Below, one piece after another: positions 31,988 through 40,789 of a stretch of 64,000 bases of DNA; the first letter of the stretch is position 1, and each line of letters begins with the position of its first letter. The translations under genes and the position numbers were made by a program. The stretch spans positions 1-64,000 of the forward strand of contig DASVDE010000017.1 in assembly GCA_036381235.1 (NCBI GenBank). The letters run 5' to 3'. Below the pieces are notes generated by a model, which had not been told where the DNA came from, did not search any database, and worked only from the letters and a program-made list of their open reading frames with translations. This stretch comes from DASVDE01 sp036381235 (lineage in GTDB: Bacteria; Actinomycetota; Thermoleophilia; Solirubrobacterales; 70-9).

Positions 31988-32380
31988 CTAATACGGCGCC
32001 GCGGGCGACCAGTCGGCACCGCAGCGATAGGTGGCGGTCCCGCTGTGGACCACCACCCTGGCGATCCCGGCGTAGTAGATCCCCTCCAAAAAGCCGCCGA
32101 AGATAGCCCAGTTGCCTCTCGCATCGGTGTTCGCCGTGCCGACCACTTTGTCGCCGTGCCGACCCGAGGGGCCCCCTTCCAGGTAGAGCTTCACAGTGCG
32201 CCCCGCACGACATTGCATCTTGTGGGAGGCCACTTTGCCGGTGAACTGCGAGCCCCTCCCCGAAGAGATGGTCACGGTCGATTTCGTGAATTTTTTCGCC
32301 AGCGCGCCATCCAGCAACAACCCCGTTGCGCCCAGAACCACCAGAGCTACCGCGGCCACACTCCTAGTCCATCTCTTCAT
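31988..32380 (-). CDS. Secreted hypothetical protein
   Basis: A 130-residue predicted exported protein. ATG 32380 gives a signal peptide (MKRWTRSVAAVALVVLGATG...DGALA). The mature part begins KKFTKSTVTISSGRGSQFTGKVAS and reads as beta strands, with two cysteines (KMQCRAGRT and ATYRCGAD) and VKLYLEGGPSGRHGDKVVGTANTDARGNW resembling an Ig- or transthyretin-like fold used for binding. No enzyme motif is present. Convergent with nrdJ, 7 bases away. Confidence 0.65.
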   Translation of the reverse strand: MKRWTRSVAAVALVVLGATGLLLDGALAKKFTKSTVTISSGRGSQFTGKVASHKMQCRAGRTVKLYLEGGPSGRHGDKVVGTANTDARGNWAIFGGFLEGIYYAGIARVVVHSGTATYRCGADWSPAAPY

Positions 32381-32473
32381 CCCGATCTCCTCAGCTGTCA
32401 ACCGGCCACAGAGGGCGGAGCCTATGGCACTCATCGCAGCGGAGGCAAGAGTGTCTGGCTGGTGGACGGGAGC

Positions 32474-33820
32474 TCAACCCAGAATCACCTCAGCGTTGTG
32501 GCGCGGGGTCTCGGTGATCGCGCGGCGGAAGACTCGCTCGGGCTTGGGGTTGGCCGGGCGGATTCGATGACGCTTGACCAATTCCCTGAGGACGACCGCC
32601 ATCTCGAACTGGGCGAAGGAGGCGCCGAGGCAACGGCGGACGCCGCCCCCGAAGGGAATCCAGGTGTAGGTGCCGGGCGGGTTGTCGAGAAAGCGCTCGG
32701 GCAGGAAGCGCTCGGGCTCGGGATAGATCTCGGGGTTACGGTGGACGAGATAGACGGAGGGCGTGACCGAGACGCCGGCCGGCAGCTCGTAGCCGCCGAT
32801 CTCGACCGGCTCGGTGAGGCGGCGAATGACGATCGAGATCACTGGGCGCAGGCGCAGCGTCTCCTGGATAGTCGCGGTCAGATAGGCATCGTCCTCGCCG
32901 GCAACTGCCTCCGCCCGCAGTCGCTCCAACTTGTCGGGGTGGCGGGTCAGTCGCTCAACAGCCCATGAGAGTGAGGTTGCCGTCGTCTCGTGACCGGCGA
33001 CGAGCAGGGTGAGCAACTCGTCGCGTATCTCCTCGTCGCTCATCGGACTGCCGTCCTCATGGCGAGCGCCGACCAGCAACGAGAGGATGTCTTCGCGCTC
33101 ATCCAAGTCGCCGGCAGTGCGGCGCTCGGCGATCTCCCTGTAGATCAGCTCATCGACCCGATCGATCCGTCGCCGAAAGGCGGGGAAGCGGCGCACCCGC
33201 TTGGGCCCGATCAGAACCAGGGGGAGCAGCATTCTCGGGTTGGTCGTCAGGTCGAGGAAGTCGCGAAGGGCCTCGCGCAGTGGGCTGAGCCGCTCCTCCT
33301 CTCCTACGCCGAAGACCGTGCGCAGGATGATTTCCAGGGTTATCGCCTGCATCCGAGGCCGTAGCTCGTAGGGGACGCCAGTCGGCCAGCTCTCGATCTC
33401 GGCGGCGGCGATCTCGCCCATCGTCTGCTCGTAGCCCTGCATGCGCGCGCCGTGAAAGGGCGGCAGCAACATTTTGCGCTGGCTCATGTGCGGCTTCTCG
33501 TCGAGAACCAAAAGGGAGTTGCGACCGAGGACCGGCGCGAGGATCTGGTTCCCCTCGCCGGCGTGAAAGACGCGGGGGTCGCCGGTGAAGACCTGCTTGA
33601 CCGCCTCGGGATCGGCCAACATCACCCACGTGCCCTCATAGGCGATCTTCAGCGTGAAGGCGTCCCCGTAACGGTCCTGGCACGCATAGAGCATGCGCTT
33701 CGCCTGTCGCGACCAGATCGCGGTCTGCACCGCACGCGGCAGCGGAGGGCTGGGCGGAAGCCGTCGCCGGACAGAACCGGACGCCTGTCGCTGTGCAGCC
33801 GATGTGGTCGCCGCCTCCAT
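32474..33820 (-). CDS. Cytochrome P450
   Basis: A 448-residue soluble haem monooxygenase. Seen: I-helix LLVAGHETTATSLSW with the oxygen-activating threonine, ETLRLRPV (ExxR), and the haem-binding loop FGGGVRRCLGASFAQFEM with the axial cysteine. The segment NSLLVLDEKPHMSQRKMLLPPFHG is typical of CYP110/CYP102-related bacterial forms. No redox partner is adjacent, so the electron source and substrate are unknown. ATG 33820 heads a single gene between small secreted proteins. Confidence 0.93.
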   Translation of the reverse strand: MEAATTSAAQRQASGSVRRRLPPSPPLPRAVQTAIWSRQAKRMLYACQDRYGDAFTLKIAYEGTWVMLADPEAVKQVFTGDPRVFHAGEGNQILAPVLGRNSLLVLDEKPHMSQRKMLLPPFHGARMQGYEQTMGEIAAAEIESWPTGVPYELRPRMQAITLEIILRTVFGVGEEERLSPLREALRDFLDLTTNPRMLLPLVLIGPKRVRRFPAFRRRIDRVDELIYREIAERRTAGDLDEREDILSLLVGARHEDGSPMSDEEIRDELLTLLVAGHETTATSLSWAVERLTRHPDKLERLRAEAVAGEDDAYLTATIQETLRLRPVISIVIRRLTEPVEIGGYELPAGVSVTPSVYLVHRNPEIYPEPERFLPERFLDNPPGTYTWIPFGGGVRRCLGASFAQFEMAVVLRELVKRHRIRPANPKPERVFRRAITETPRHNAEVILG

Positions 33821-33889
33821 ACTGCCTGGCTGCAGGCTAGCGCTGAGACCGACGGCGCCGTGTGAGATGCGTACGACCCGGTTCGTTCG

Positions 33890-34114
33890 CTACGGCAGGC
33901 TCTCGCAGGCAATCCCGTCGTGGTCGGCGTCGAGCCGGTGGGGATCTCTGCGTGGGTTGTGCTTCTTGAAAAAGCGCTGTGCCTGGGCGTGGGTCCTGAA
34001 GTCCGAGCAATCTCGGTCTTGGAATGCGCTTGCGGATTGGGCCGAGAGCAGGCCAACCAGCAGCGCGATGACCAACAGAAACGTGGCCAAACGGCGTCGC
34101 GGCAAGGGATTCAA
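33890..34114 (-). CDS. Secreted Excalibur-domain calcium-binding protein
   Basis: A 74-residue exported protein: a signal peptide ending near SASA, then the Excalibur domain DRDCSDFRTHAQAQRFFKKH and DPHRLDADHDGIACESLP, whose DxDxDGxxCE loop resembles an EF-hand and carries two cysteines. The start is TTG 34114, supported by a strong GGGAGG five bases upstream on the minus strand; there is no better start. The ribosome site directly abuts a 40-bp perfect palindrome, which may control expression. Confidence 0.8.
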   Translation of the reverse strand: MNPLPRRRLATFLLVIALLVGLLSAQSASAFQDRDCSDFRTHAQAQRFFKKHNPRRDPHRLDADHDGIACESLP

Positions 34115-34125
34115 GACAACCTCCC

Positions 34126-34165
34126 AGGTAGGTATTGCTCAGATCGATCTGAGCAATACCTACCT
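34126..34165. promoter_or_regulatory. 40-bp perfect palindrome upstream of the Excalibur gene
   Basis: AGGTAGGTATTGCTCAGATC is followed directly by its exact reverse complement, with no spacer. It lies just before the GGGAGG of the Excalibur gene (minus strand) and 17 bases beyond the 3' end of the next small gene. It is more AT-rich than its surroundings. It could be a dimer-binding operator or a cruciform/hairpin control element. Confidence 0.7.
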
Positions 34166-34182
34166 CAGGCCGCTGGTGCCGG

Positions 34183-34383
34183 TCAACCGGAGACGGCCAC
34201 TCGGATCAGAATGCGCCCCCCGCATTTGAGCTGAGCGGAACCGTCCTCAAAGCGGAGAAGGCGGAGCGTTCGCGGCCTCGGACACGAGCCTCGCGGAACA
34301 TCTCCTGACACCGCCGCGTCGGTATGGGCAAGGGTTGTGATGGCCAGGACGGTTGTGAACAGCGCTATCGGCTTCATTCGCAT
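34183..34383 (-). CDS. Small secreted hypothetical protein
   Basis: A 66-residue frame starting at ATG 34383 (GAGG five bases upstream), or ATG 34377. A signal-like segment (MKPIALFTTVLAITTLAHTDA) is followed by a 40-residue mature part with two cysteines (GSCPRPRTLRLLRFEDG, QLKCGGRILIRVAVSG). It is plausible as a small exported protein but has no recognised family. Divergent from the esterase gene. Confidence 0.45.
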   Translation of the reverse strand: MRMKPIALFTTVLAITTLAHTDAAVSGDVPRGSCPRPRTLRLLRFEDGSAQLKCGGRILIRVAVSG

Positions 34384-34438
34384 CCAAGCCTCGTGCCCAT
34401 GGATCTCTCCCCGCCGTCGCATAGCATGCGCCTCGCCC

Positions 34439-35506
34439 GTGGCCGCATCGCCTCGTCTGCCCTCGTCGGTCGAGTACCGGATCCTGCACTCCTTCTGCCG
34501 GTTGCCGCCGCGCGTCCAGCATCGCCTCTTCGGCCCTCCGCCGGAGATAGACGGGCAGGTGCTCGCCTCCGACCTTCACGTGCTGATGGCCCTGGCGGCG
34601 AGAGTCGGGGACAGCTCGCTGACCGGGAGTCTGCCGCCGGAGGAGGCGCGCGCCTTCGTTCGCAAGGCGGTCGCCTCCTCATCGGGCCCGCCGATACCGA
34701 TGGCCCAGCTGCTCAAGTTCGAGATCCCCGGACCCGCCAGCATGCTGCGGGCGCGCCTCTACGTTCCCTTCGGGGCGCCGCCGCCGCCACGGCCGATGCT
34801 CGTCCATTTCCACGGGGGAGGCTGGATGGTCGGCGACCTCGACACCCACGACAGCGTCTGCCGGTTCCTCGCCGCGCACTCGGGCGCGGCGGTCCTCTCC
34901 TCCACCTACCGCCTCGCCCCCGAGCATCCCTTTCCCGCCGCGGTCGAGGACGCGCAGGCCGCGTTTCGCTGGGCCTTCGCGCTCACCGCGGAGCTGGGCG
35001 CCGACCCGCGCCGCATCGCGGTCGGAGGAGACAGCGCAGGCGCCAATCTCGCCGCGGGAGTCTGCATCGCTATGCGCGACTCCGATGGGCCTCAGGCGGC
35101 GATGCAGCTGCTGATCTATCCGGCGACCGACGCGATCGAGCCGCTCCCATCGCGACGCCTCTTCAGCAGTGGGTTCAAATTGACCCAGGCGGACATCGAC
35201 CACTGCCAGCGCGCCTATCTCCCGGACGAGGCCATGGGCTATGAGCCCCTCGCGTCGATCCTGCGCGCCCCGGATCTCTCAAACCTGCCACCCGCCTACG
35301 TCGCCACCGCCGGGTTCGACCCGCTTCGCGACGAGGGCGAGGCTTTCGCGGCGCGGATGAAAGCCGAAGGAGTGCGGGTGGCGTTCCGCCGACACCCGCG
35401 GCTCCTCCACACCTTCGCGAACCTGACCTCGGTCTCCCGCTCCTCACGGGCAGCGATGCTGGAGGCGGCCGGCGCCCTGCGTATGGGCCTGGCCTACTCG
35501 TACTGA
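34439..35506 (+). CDS. Alpha/beta hydrolase, HSL-type esterase/lipase
   Basis: A 355-residue (from GTG 34439) hydrolase of the hormone-sensitive lipase family. Seen: oxyanion-hole HFHGGGWMVGD, STYRLAPEHPFPAAVED, nucleophile elbow GGDSAGANLAA with the catalytic serine, FDPLRDEG with the aspartate, and a late histidine in LLHTFANL. An in-frame ATG at 34337 is possible but would overlap the divergent small gene and adds a cysteine-containing leader without family features. Substrate probably a short-chain ester. The 3' end overlaps the convergent permease gene by 13 bases. Confidence 0.85.
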   Translation: MAASPRLPSSVEYRILHSFCRLPPRVQHRLFGPPPEIDGQVLASDLHVLMALAARVGDSSLTGSLPPEEARAFVRKAVASSSGPPIPMAQLLKFEIPGPASMLRARLYVPFGAPPPPRPMLVHFHGGGWMVGDLDTHDSVCRFLAAHSGAAVLSSTYRLAPEHPFPAAVEDAQAAFRWAFALTAELGADPRRIAVGGDSAGANLAAGVCIAMRDSDGPQAAMQLLIYPATDAIEPLPSRRLFSSGFKLTQADIDHCQRAYLPDEAMGYEPLASILRAPDLSNLPPAYVATAGFDPLRDEGEAFAARMKAEGVRVAFRRHPRLLHTFANLTSVSRSSRAAMLEAAGALRMGLAYSY

Positions 35507-38043
35507 AGCGCTTCGAGCACGTTCAGCCTCGACGCGCGACGCGCGGGGGCTATCGCCGCGATCACGCCCGCGACCGCGGCAAAGACCAGCAGCACGACCA
35601 GCGTTCCCACCGGGTAGGAGAGGGTGAAACCCTCGTCCTTCAGCGGCTGCGCAATCAACGCCGCGAAGATCACCCCGAGAATCATCCCCAGGATCGCGCC
35701 GATCAATGCCGTGATCACCGCCTCGTAGCGGATCATCGTCCGCACCTGACGGCGCGACATGCCGATTGCTCGCAACATCCCCAGCTCCTGGGTCCGCTCG
35801 TGGATCGAGAGCGCCAGCGTGTTGGCGATCCCGAACAGAGAGACGATTATCGCCAGCGCCAGCAGCGCGTAGATCAGGCCGAGCAGCTGATTGACCTGAT
35901 CCTCCTGGCTCTGCTTCAACTCCTGCTGGTTGAGCACATCGGCGGTCGGGAAGGCGCGCTCCATCGCAGTGGTCAGAGCGGTCTGGACCCTGTCGGCGTC
36001 CGCGCCTGGCACCAGCTTGATGAAGTCGAAGACATCGTCGGACTGGTCGAACTCGCGGGCCATCAGCCGCTGAGTGACGAGAGCGCTGCCGAGCAGGTCG
36101 GCGTTGTCCTCGAACTCGCCGACCACCTCGAGGGTTGGTCGCTTGCCGATTTGAGTGAAGAAGCGGACCCGGTCGCCCAGCTCAAACCCGTTGGAGGAGG
36201 CGAAGGACTTGTCCAGGATGACCTCGCCGTCGGTGAGCCCGCGCAGGGTCGCCGGGCCTCCCTCTGTCCAATCGATTGTCAGCACTCGCCCGGCGTCGCG
36301 GCCGAGCGCCGAGATGCGCGGCTTGCCCGACGCTCCCTCGACCTTGGCCTGCGTGGCGCGCAGCGTCGAGACGGTCGCGACTCCCGGGATCCGGCGCGCC
36401 TCGGCAGCGACGCCCGGGGAGATCGGTGAGAAGCCGTCGCTGTTCTGGATCACCAGCTCGCCCTGGAAGCTGTCGTCGATTGCGCTGGCGATCGACCCCT
36501 TGATCCCGGCGGCAAAAACAGTGACGAAGGCGACCACAGCCAGGCCAATCATCAGCGCGGCGGCGGTGACCGCCGTCCGGGCGGGGTTGCGCTGCGTGTT
36601 CTCGCGGGCGAGGCGTCCGGTCAATCGGCGCAGACGCTGCAGCGGCCAGCCGACAATCGAGGCAAGCGGTCGCACCAGTCGAGGACTGAACAGGGAGACG
36701 GCGAGGACGACGGCAACCGCGCCGCCCCCCATCAGCCCGGCTGCCTCGCCCCCACCTGCGTCACCGAAAAGGCCGATCAGGACCATCGCCATGCCGGCTG
36801 CTCCGAGCAGGACGGCGAGGGCCGCGTAGACGATCTTGCGGCGGTGGCTGGCTGGGATCTCCAGCGCCTGCAACGCCGCGATCGGCGGCACCCGGGTGGC
36901 GCGCAGCGCCGGCACGAAGGAGGAGGCCAGGGTTACGACGATCCCAATCGCAAATGCGGCGACGACCGTGCGGTCCTTCAGGACCAGGGCCGTAGTGGGC
37001 AGGTCGATCCCGATCGCGATGAAGAGCGCATTCAGCCCCCTGGCGATCCCGAAGCCGCAGGCGAGCCCGACCAGCGCTCCGAGCAGGCCGATCGCCAGCG
37101 CCTCGACCACGACCGAGACGAGGATCTGCCCGCGGGCGGCGCCGAGCGTGCGCAGCATCCCGAACTCGGTGACCCGCTGGGCGACGGTGATCGAGAAGGT
37201 GTTGAAAATCAGGAAGGCACCGACAAAGAGGGCGACGAAGGCGAAGACCAGCAGCGCGATCCGCAGGAAGCCGAGGTTGTCGCGGATCTGGTTGGAGGAG
37301 CGGTTGGCGTTCTCCTCGGCCGTCTCGACGCGCACCGACGGTGGAGCGAAGCGCTCTATCCGTTGTTTCAACACCTCGGGAGAGACGCCCGGCTTGGCGG
37401 CGATGGAGATCTGGTCGAAGCGGCCGACCTTGCCGGTGATCCGCTGCGCCTCGGGCAGGGTGACCTGGGCGATGCTGGCGCCGCCGAAGGAGGCGTCGCC
37501 AAGCTTGGTCAAGCCGACCAACCGATAGCGCTTGGCGCGGCTGACGGAGGCGAGCTCGATCTCGTCGCCGATGCCGATCCCGGCCTCCTCCGCAGCCGAC
37601 TTGTCGAGCGAGGCCTGCCCCGGGCCCCGCGGCCGGCCCCCCTCGACGTAGGTGAGCGACTCAAGCCCGCCGGGCAGAGTCGAGGAGATGAACTTGGGGG
37701 CAAACTTGGAGCCGATCGCATCGCCATTCGCGTCGAAGAAACCCCCGGGGGTGAAGATCGCGCCCGCGGCGAGCCCAACGCCCGGCGTCCGCTTCACCTC
37801 GGGCAGCAAAGCGGCGCTGAAACTGGGGATCTCACCGCTGTCCTGCTGGACCTCATCCTTGGCAGAGATCACCACGCTGGTTCCCTTCAGCGAGTCGGCG
37901 AAGATCTCGTCAAAGGCGGCGAAGGTCGTGTCGGTGAGGATGTAGGTGCCGGCGACGAAGGCGACGCCGATCACCACCGCAAGAGTGGTCGTCAGGGCGC
38001 GTACCTTGCGGGCCCAGAGGCTCTTGACGGCGAGGCTAGTCAA
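35494..38043 (-). CDS. ABC transporter permease, FtsX/MacB-like (two FtsX domains)
   Basis: An 849-residue permease with an N-terminal helix, a large extracytoplasmic MacB-like domain (about residues 45-245), three helices, a middle helix pair, a second extracytoplasmic domain, and three C-terminal helices. The FtsX signature appears twice: ITVAQRVTEFGMLRTLGAARGQI and ALSIHERTQELGMLRAIGMSRRQV. This is the DevC/LolCE-like organisation of exporters of lipoproteins, peptides or lipids. The start overlaps the stop of the ATPase gene by 8 bases, confirming a dedicated pair. Substrate unknown. Confidence 0.9.
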   Translation of the reverse strand: MTSLAVKSLWARKVRALTTTLAVVIGVAFVAGTYILTDTTFAAFDEIFADSLKGTSVVISAKDEVQQDSGEIPSFSAALLPEVKRTPGVGLAAGAIFTPGGFFDANGDAIGSKFAPKFISSTLPGGLESLTYVEGGRPRGPGQASLDKSAAEEAGIGIGDEIELASVSRAKRYRLVGLTKLGDASFGGASIAQVTLPEAQRITGKVGRFDQISIAAKPGVSPEVLKQRIERFAPPSVRVETAEENANRSSNQIRDNLGFLRIALLVFAFVALFVGAFLIFNTFSITVAQRVTEFGMLRTLGAARGQILVSVVVEALAIGLLGALVGLACGFGIARGLNALFIAIGIDLPTTALVLKDRTVVAAFAIGIVVTLASSFVPALRATRVPPIAALQALEIPASHRRKIVYAALAVLLGAAGMAMVLIGLFGDAGGGEAAGLMGGGAVAVVLAVSLFSPRLVRPLASIVGWPLQRLRRLTGRLARENTQRNPARTAVTAAALMIGLAVVAFVTVFAAGIKGSIASAIDDSFQGELVIQNSDGFSPISPGVAAEARRIPGVATVSTLRATQAKVEGASGKPRISALGRDAGRVLTIDWTEGGPATLRGLTDGEVILDKSFASSNGFELGDRVRFFTQIGKRPTLEVVGEFEDNADLLGSALVTQRLMAREFDQSDDVFDFIKLVPGADADRVQTALTTAMERAFPTADVLNQQELKQSQEDQVNQLLGLIYALLALAIIVSLFGIANTLALSIHERTQELGMLRAIGMSRRQVRTMIRYEAVITALIGAILGMILGVIFAALIAQPLKDEGFTLSYPVGTLVVLLVFAAVAGVIAAIAPARRASRLNVLEALQYE

Positions 38044-38782
38044 TCTGCTTCAGCAGCTCGATCACATCGTCCGGCGAGCCAGGCGCATCGTCGTGGACGA
38101 TCCGCCCGTCGCGGAGGGTGATCAGCCGGTCGGCATGGGCAGCGGCAGCGGGGTCGTGGGTGACCATCACCACGGTCTGGTCGAAGTCGTCGACCGCCTG
38201 CCGCAGCAAGTGGAGAACCTCCCCGCTTGACTTCGAGTCGAGGTTGCCGGTCGGCTCGTCGGCGAAGACGACGGCTGGTTTGGAGACCAACGCTCGGGCA
38301 ACCGCGACCCGCTGCTGTTGACCCCCCGACAGCTCAGAGGGTCGGTGGGTCCGGCGATCCTCGAGCCCAACCGCCTCGATCAGCTGGTCCAGCCACGCCT
38401 GGTCGGGCTTGCGCCCGGCAATCGACAGCGGCAGGACCAGATTCTCCTCCGCAGTCAGAACCGGCAGCAGGTTGAAGAACTGGAAGACGAAGCCGAGCTT
38501 GTCGCGGCGCAGCTTGGTCAGCTCGCCGTCGTCGAGGCCGGTGATCTCGACCCCGTCGAGGCTCACCGTGCCGGAGGTCGGCCTGTCGAGGCCGGCGAGG
38601 ATGTGCATCAGGGTCGACTTCCCCGAGCCCGACGGCCCCATGATCGCGGTGAAGCGGTTGCGCTCGAAGGCAGTGGTGACGCCGGCCAGCGCGTCGACCG
38701 CCGCCGCCCCCTCGCCAAAGCGACGAGTGACGTCGGTGGCGGTCACGACCTCGGCAATCGCCTGTGTCTTCTGGTCGTCCAT
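38036..38782 (-). CDS. ABC transporter ATP-binding protein, MacB/LolD type
   Basis: A 248-residue ATPase: Walker A GPSGSGKSTLMHILAGLD, Q-loop FVFQFFNLLPVLTAEEN, signature LSGGQQQRVAVARAL, Walker B VVFADEPTGNLDSKSS and switch histidine VMVTHDPAAA. The FFNLLP and EPTGNLDSK spellings are those of the MacB/LolD/SalX group. ATG 38782 is chosen; the longer frame is not conserved. It is the upstream partner of the FtsX-type permease and divergent from the HAD phosphatase gene. Confidence 0.92.
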   Translation of the reverse strand: MDDQKTQAIAEVVTATDVTRRFGEGAAAVDALAGVTTAFERNRFTAIMGPSGSGKSTLMHILAGLDRPTSGTVSLDGVEITGLDDGELTKLRRDKLGFVFQFFNLLPVLTAEENLVLPLSIAGRKPDQAWLDQLIEAVGLEDRRTHRPSELSGGQQQRVAVARALVSKPAVVFADEPTGNLDSKSSGEVLHLLRQAVDDFDQTVVMVTHDPAAAAHADRLITLRDGRIVHDDAPGSPDDVIELLKQID

Positions 38783-38834
38783 CGGAGGCACGGTACCGAG
38801 GTCTCCACCTGGACTTGATCTAGCCTGCGCCCCC

Positions 38835-39620
38835 GTGGCCCTGATGGACGAACTCGACGGATTCCTGATCGACCTCGACGGGGTTGTGTGGGAGGGAGCC
38901 GACCTCATACCCGGGGCGGTCGAGGCGATAACCGCGCTGCTGGGGCAAGGCAAGGAGATCGTCTTTGTCACCAACAACTCGGTGCGTGCGCCGGCCCGCT
39001 ATGCCGAGCGCCTGCGGGAAGCCGGAATCGCGGTGGCGGACGAGCGAGTGGTTACCGCCGGGGCGACCACCGCCGAGTTGGCGGCGGAGCGGATGGGGCA
39101 CGGAGCGACCGCCTTCGTGATCGGGGCGCCCGGCTTCAAGGAGACGGTCGCAGCAGCTGGACTGGAGTTGCTGGACGGCCAGGTCGGACAGGATGCCGAC
39201 GCGGTGGTCGTCTCCGGTCACCGCGAATTCGACTATGCGGAGCTGCTGACCGCAACCCGCGCCCTGCAGGGCGGCGCCGCCTTGTTCGCCACCAGCCGCG
39301 ACCCGACCCTGCCGATGCCCGGGGGGGCCTGGCCGGGGACAGGGGCGACGCTGGCGGCGATAGAGACGGCATCCGGAAAGAGAGCGGAGATAGGCGGCAA
39401 GCCGGAGCGCCACCTCTTCGACCTCGCCCGCAAGCTGATCGGCGAGGCCGAACGGGTGGCGATGGTCGGGGACCGGATCGCCTCCGACATAGAGGGCGGC
39501 CGCCGGGCAGGGCTGGAGACGATCCTGGTGCTCACCGGGGCCACCTCGCGCGAGGAAGCGGCGGACGCCGACCCGCCTCCCGACCACGTCGTCGACGACC
39601 TCGCCGGGTTGATTCGATGA
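38835..39620 (+). CDS. HAD-superfamily (class IIA) sugar phosphatase
   Basis: A 261-residue NagD/p-nitrophenylphosphatase-type hydrolase. Seen: motif I FLIDLDGVVWEGADLIPGA, motif II FVTNNSVRA, the cap domain with VVVSGHREFDYAELL, motif III lysine in IGGKPERHLF and motif IV MVGDRIASDIEGGRRAGL. GTG 38835 or ATG 38844 are both acceptable starts; neither has a clear ribosome site. The stop overlaps the following MFS gene by ATGA. Substrate could be a sugar, nucleotide or glycerol phosphate. Confidence 0.88.
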   Translation: MALMDELDGFLIDLDGVVWEGADLIPGAVEAITALLGQGKEIVFVTNNSVRAPARYAERLREAGIAVADERVVTAGATTAELAAERMGHGATAFVIGAPGFKETVAAAGLELLDGQVGQDADAVVVSGHREFDYAELLTATRALQGGAALFATSRDPTLPMPGGAWPGTGATLAAIETASGKRAEIGGKPERHLFDLARKLIGEAERVAMVGDRIASDIEGGRRAGLETILVLTGATSREEAADADPPPDHVVDDLAGLIR

Positions 39621-40789
39621 GCGTCACCGCCGAAGCGCCCACGCCGACCATTCCCAGCCCGGGCACCGCCTTCGCCGGCATCTTCGCCGTCACCTTCTGC
39701 GGACTGCTCGCGGTGGGCGCGGTGCTGCCGGTGCTGCCCCGTTACGTACACGGGCCGCTGGACGGAGGCAACGTCGCGGTCGGAGTTGTGATCGGCTCCT
39801 ACGCCGCCACCGGCCTGCTGCTGCGCCCCCTCGCCGGCCGCTTCGCCGACCACCGTGGCCGCAAGCCCACGGTTGTGGCCGGCTCGATCCTGGTCGCGCT
39901 GGCCGGCTTCATGTACCTGCTGCCGTTGGGGGTCGCGGGCCTGATCGCCTCTCGCTTGGTTCTTGGCGCCGGCGAGGGGACGGTGTTCACCGCCGGTTCG
40001 GCCTGGATCGTCGACATCGCCCCGCCCGACCGGCGAGGACGGGTAATCGGCCTCTACGGTCTGGCGGTCTGGGCGGGGCTCAGCGTCGGCCCGTTGATCG
40101 GCGAGCTGATCCTCCACACCGGCGACTACACCATGGTTTGGCTCTTCGCCGGTGCAGCGCCGCTGATTGGGGCGCTGATCGCCTTCCGGCTTCCCGACCC
40201 GTTTCGCCCGACAGCCGTCGCCGAGCACGAGCACCATCCGCTGATCGCGCGTGAGGCGGTGCGACCGGGCATCGCCCTCGCCCTCGCCTCGGTCGGATAC
40301 GCGACCGTCGCCGCCTTCGTCGTGCTCCACCTCGACGCTCGCGATGTCGGCCACGGCGCGACGGTGTTCGGCGCCTTCGCGACGATGGTGGTGCTCACCC
40401 GCTTGATTGGTGGCGACCTCCCCGATCGAATCGGGCCGGCGCGGGTCGCCTTCGCGGCCGCCCTGGTCGAAGTGGTGGGGTTGGCGACGATCGCTCTCGC
40501 CCACAGCCTGCCGGTGGCGCTGGCGGGAGCGCTCGCGATGGGCGCCGCCTTCTCCCTGCTGTACCCATCGCTCTCGTTGATCGTCGTCAGCCGCGTCCCG
40601 GAAACCCGCCGCGGCGCTGCGCTCGGCACCTTCACCGCCTTCTTCGACGCGGGCGTCGGGCTGGGCGCTCCGCTTGCCGGCGCGGCGGCGGCGCTGGCCG
40701 GCTATGAGGGCGCCTTCCTCTTCGCCTCGCTCTTCGGGTTGGTTTCCGCGGCGACGATCGCGCTGGCGATCAGCCGCCGCGTTCGCTGA
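39617..40789 (+). CDS. MFS transporter (12-TM)
   Basis: A 390-residue major facilitator with 12 predicted helices. The loop after TM2 reads LLLRPLAGRFADHRGRKPTVVAGS (motif A) and GAGEGTVFTAGSAWIVDIAPPDRRGRVIGLYG covers the TM4-TM5 region typical of DHA1/sugar-efflux-like carriers. ATG 39617 overlaps the HAD phosphatase stop, so the two genes are coupled; a link between a dephosphorylated product and its export is possible but only inferred. The 3' end overlaps the convergent thioesterase gene by 20 bases. Confidence 0.88.
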   Translation: MSVTAEAPTPTIPSPGTAFAGIFAVTFCGLLAVGAVLPVLPRYVHGPLDGGNVAVGVVIGSYAATGLLLRPLAGRFADHRGRKPTVVAGSILVALAGFMYLLPLGVAGLIASRLVLGAGEGTVFTAGSAWIVDIAPPDRRGRVIGLYGLAVWAGLSVGPLIGELILHTGDYTMVWLFAGAAPLIGALIAFRLPDPFRPTAVAEHEHHPLIAREAVRPGIALALASVGYATVAAFVVLHLDARDVGHGATVFGAFATMVVLTRLIGGDLPDRIGPARVAFAAALVEVVGLATIALAHSLPVALAGALAMGAAFSLLYPSLSLIVVSRVPETRRGAALGTFTAFFDAGVGLGAPLAGAAAALAGYEGAFLFASLFGLVSAATIALAISRRVR

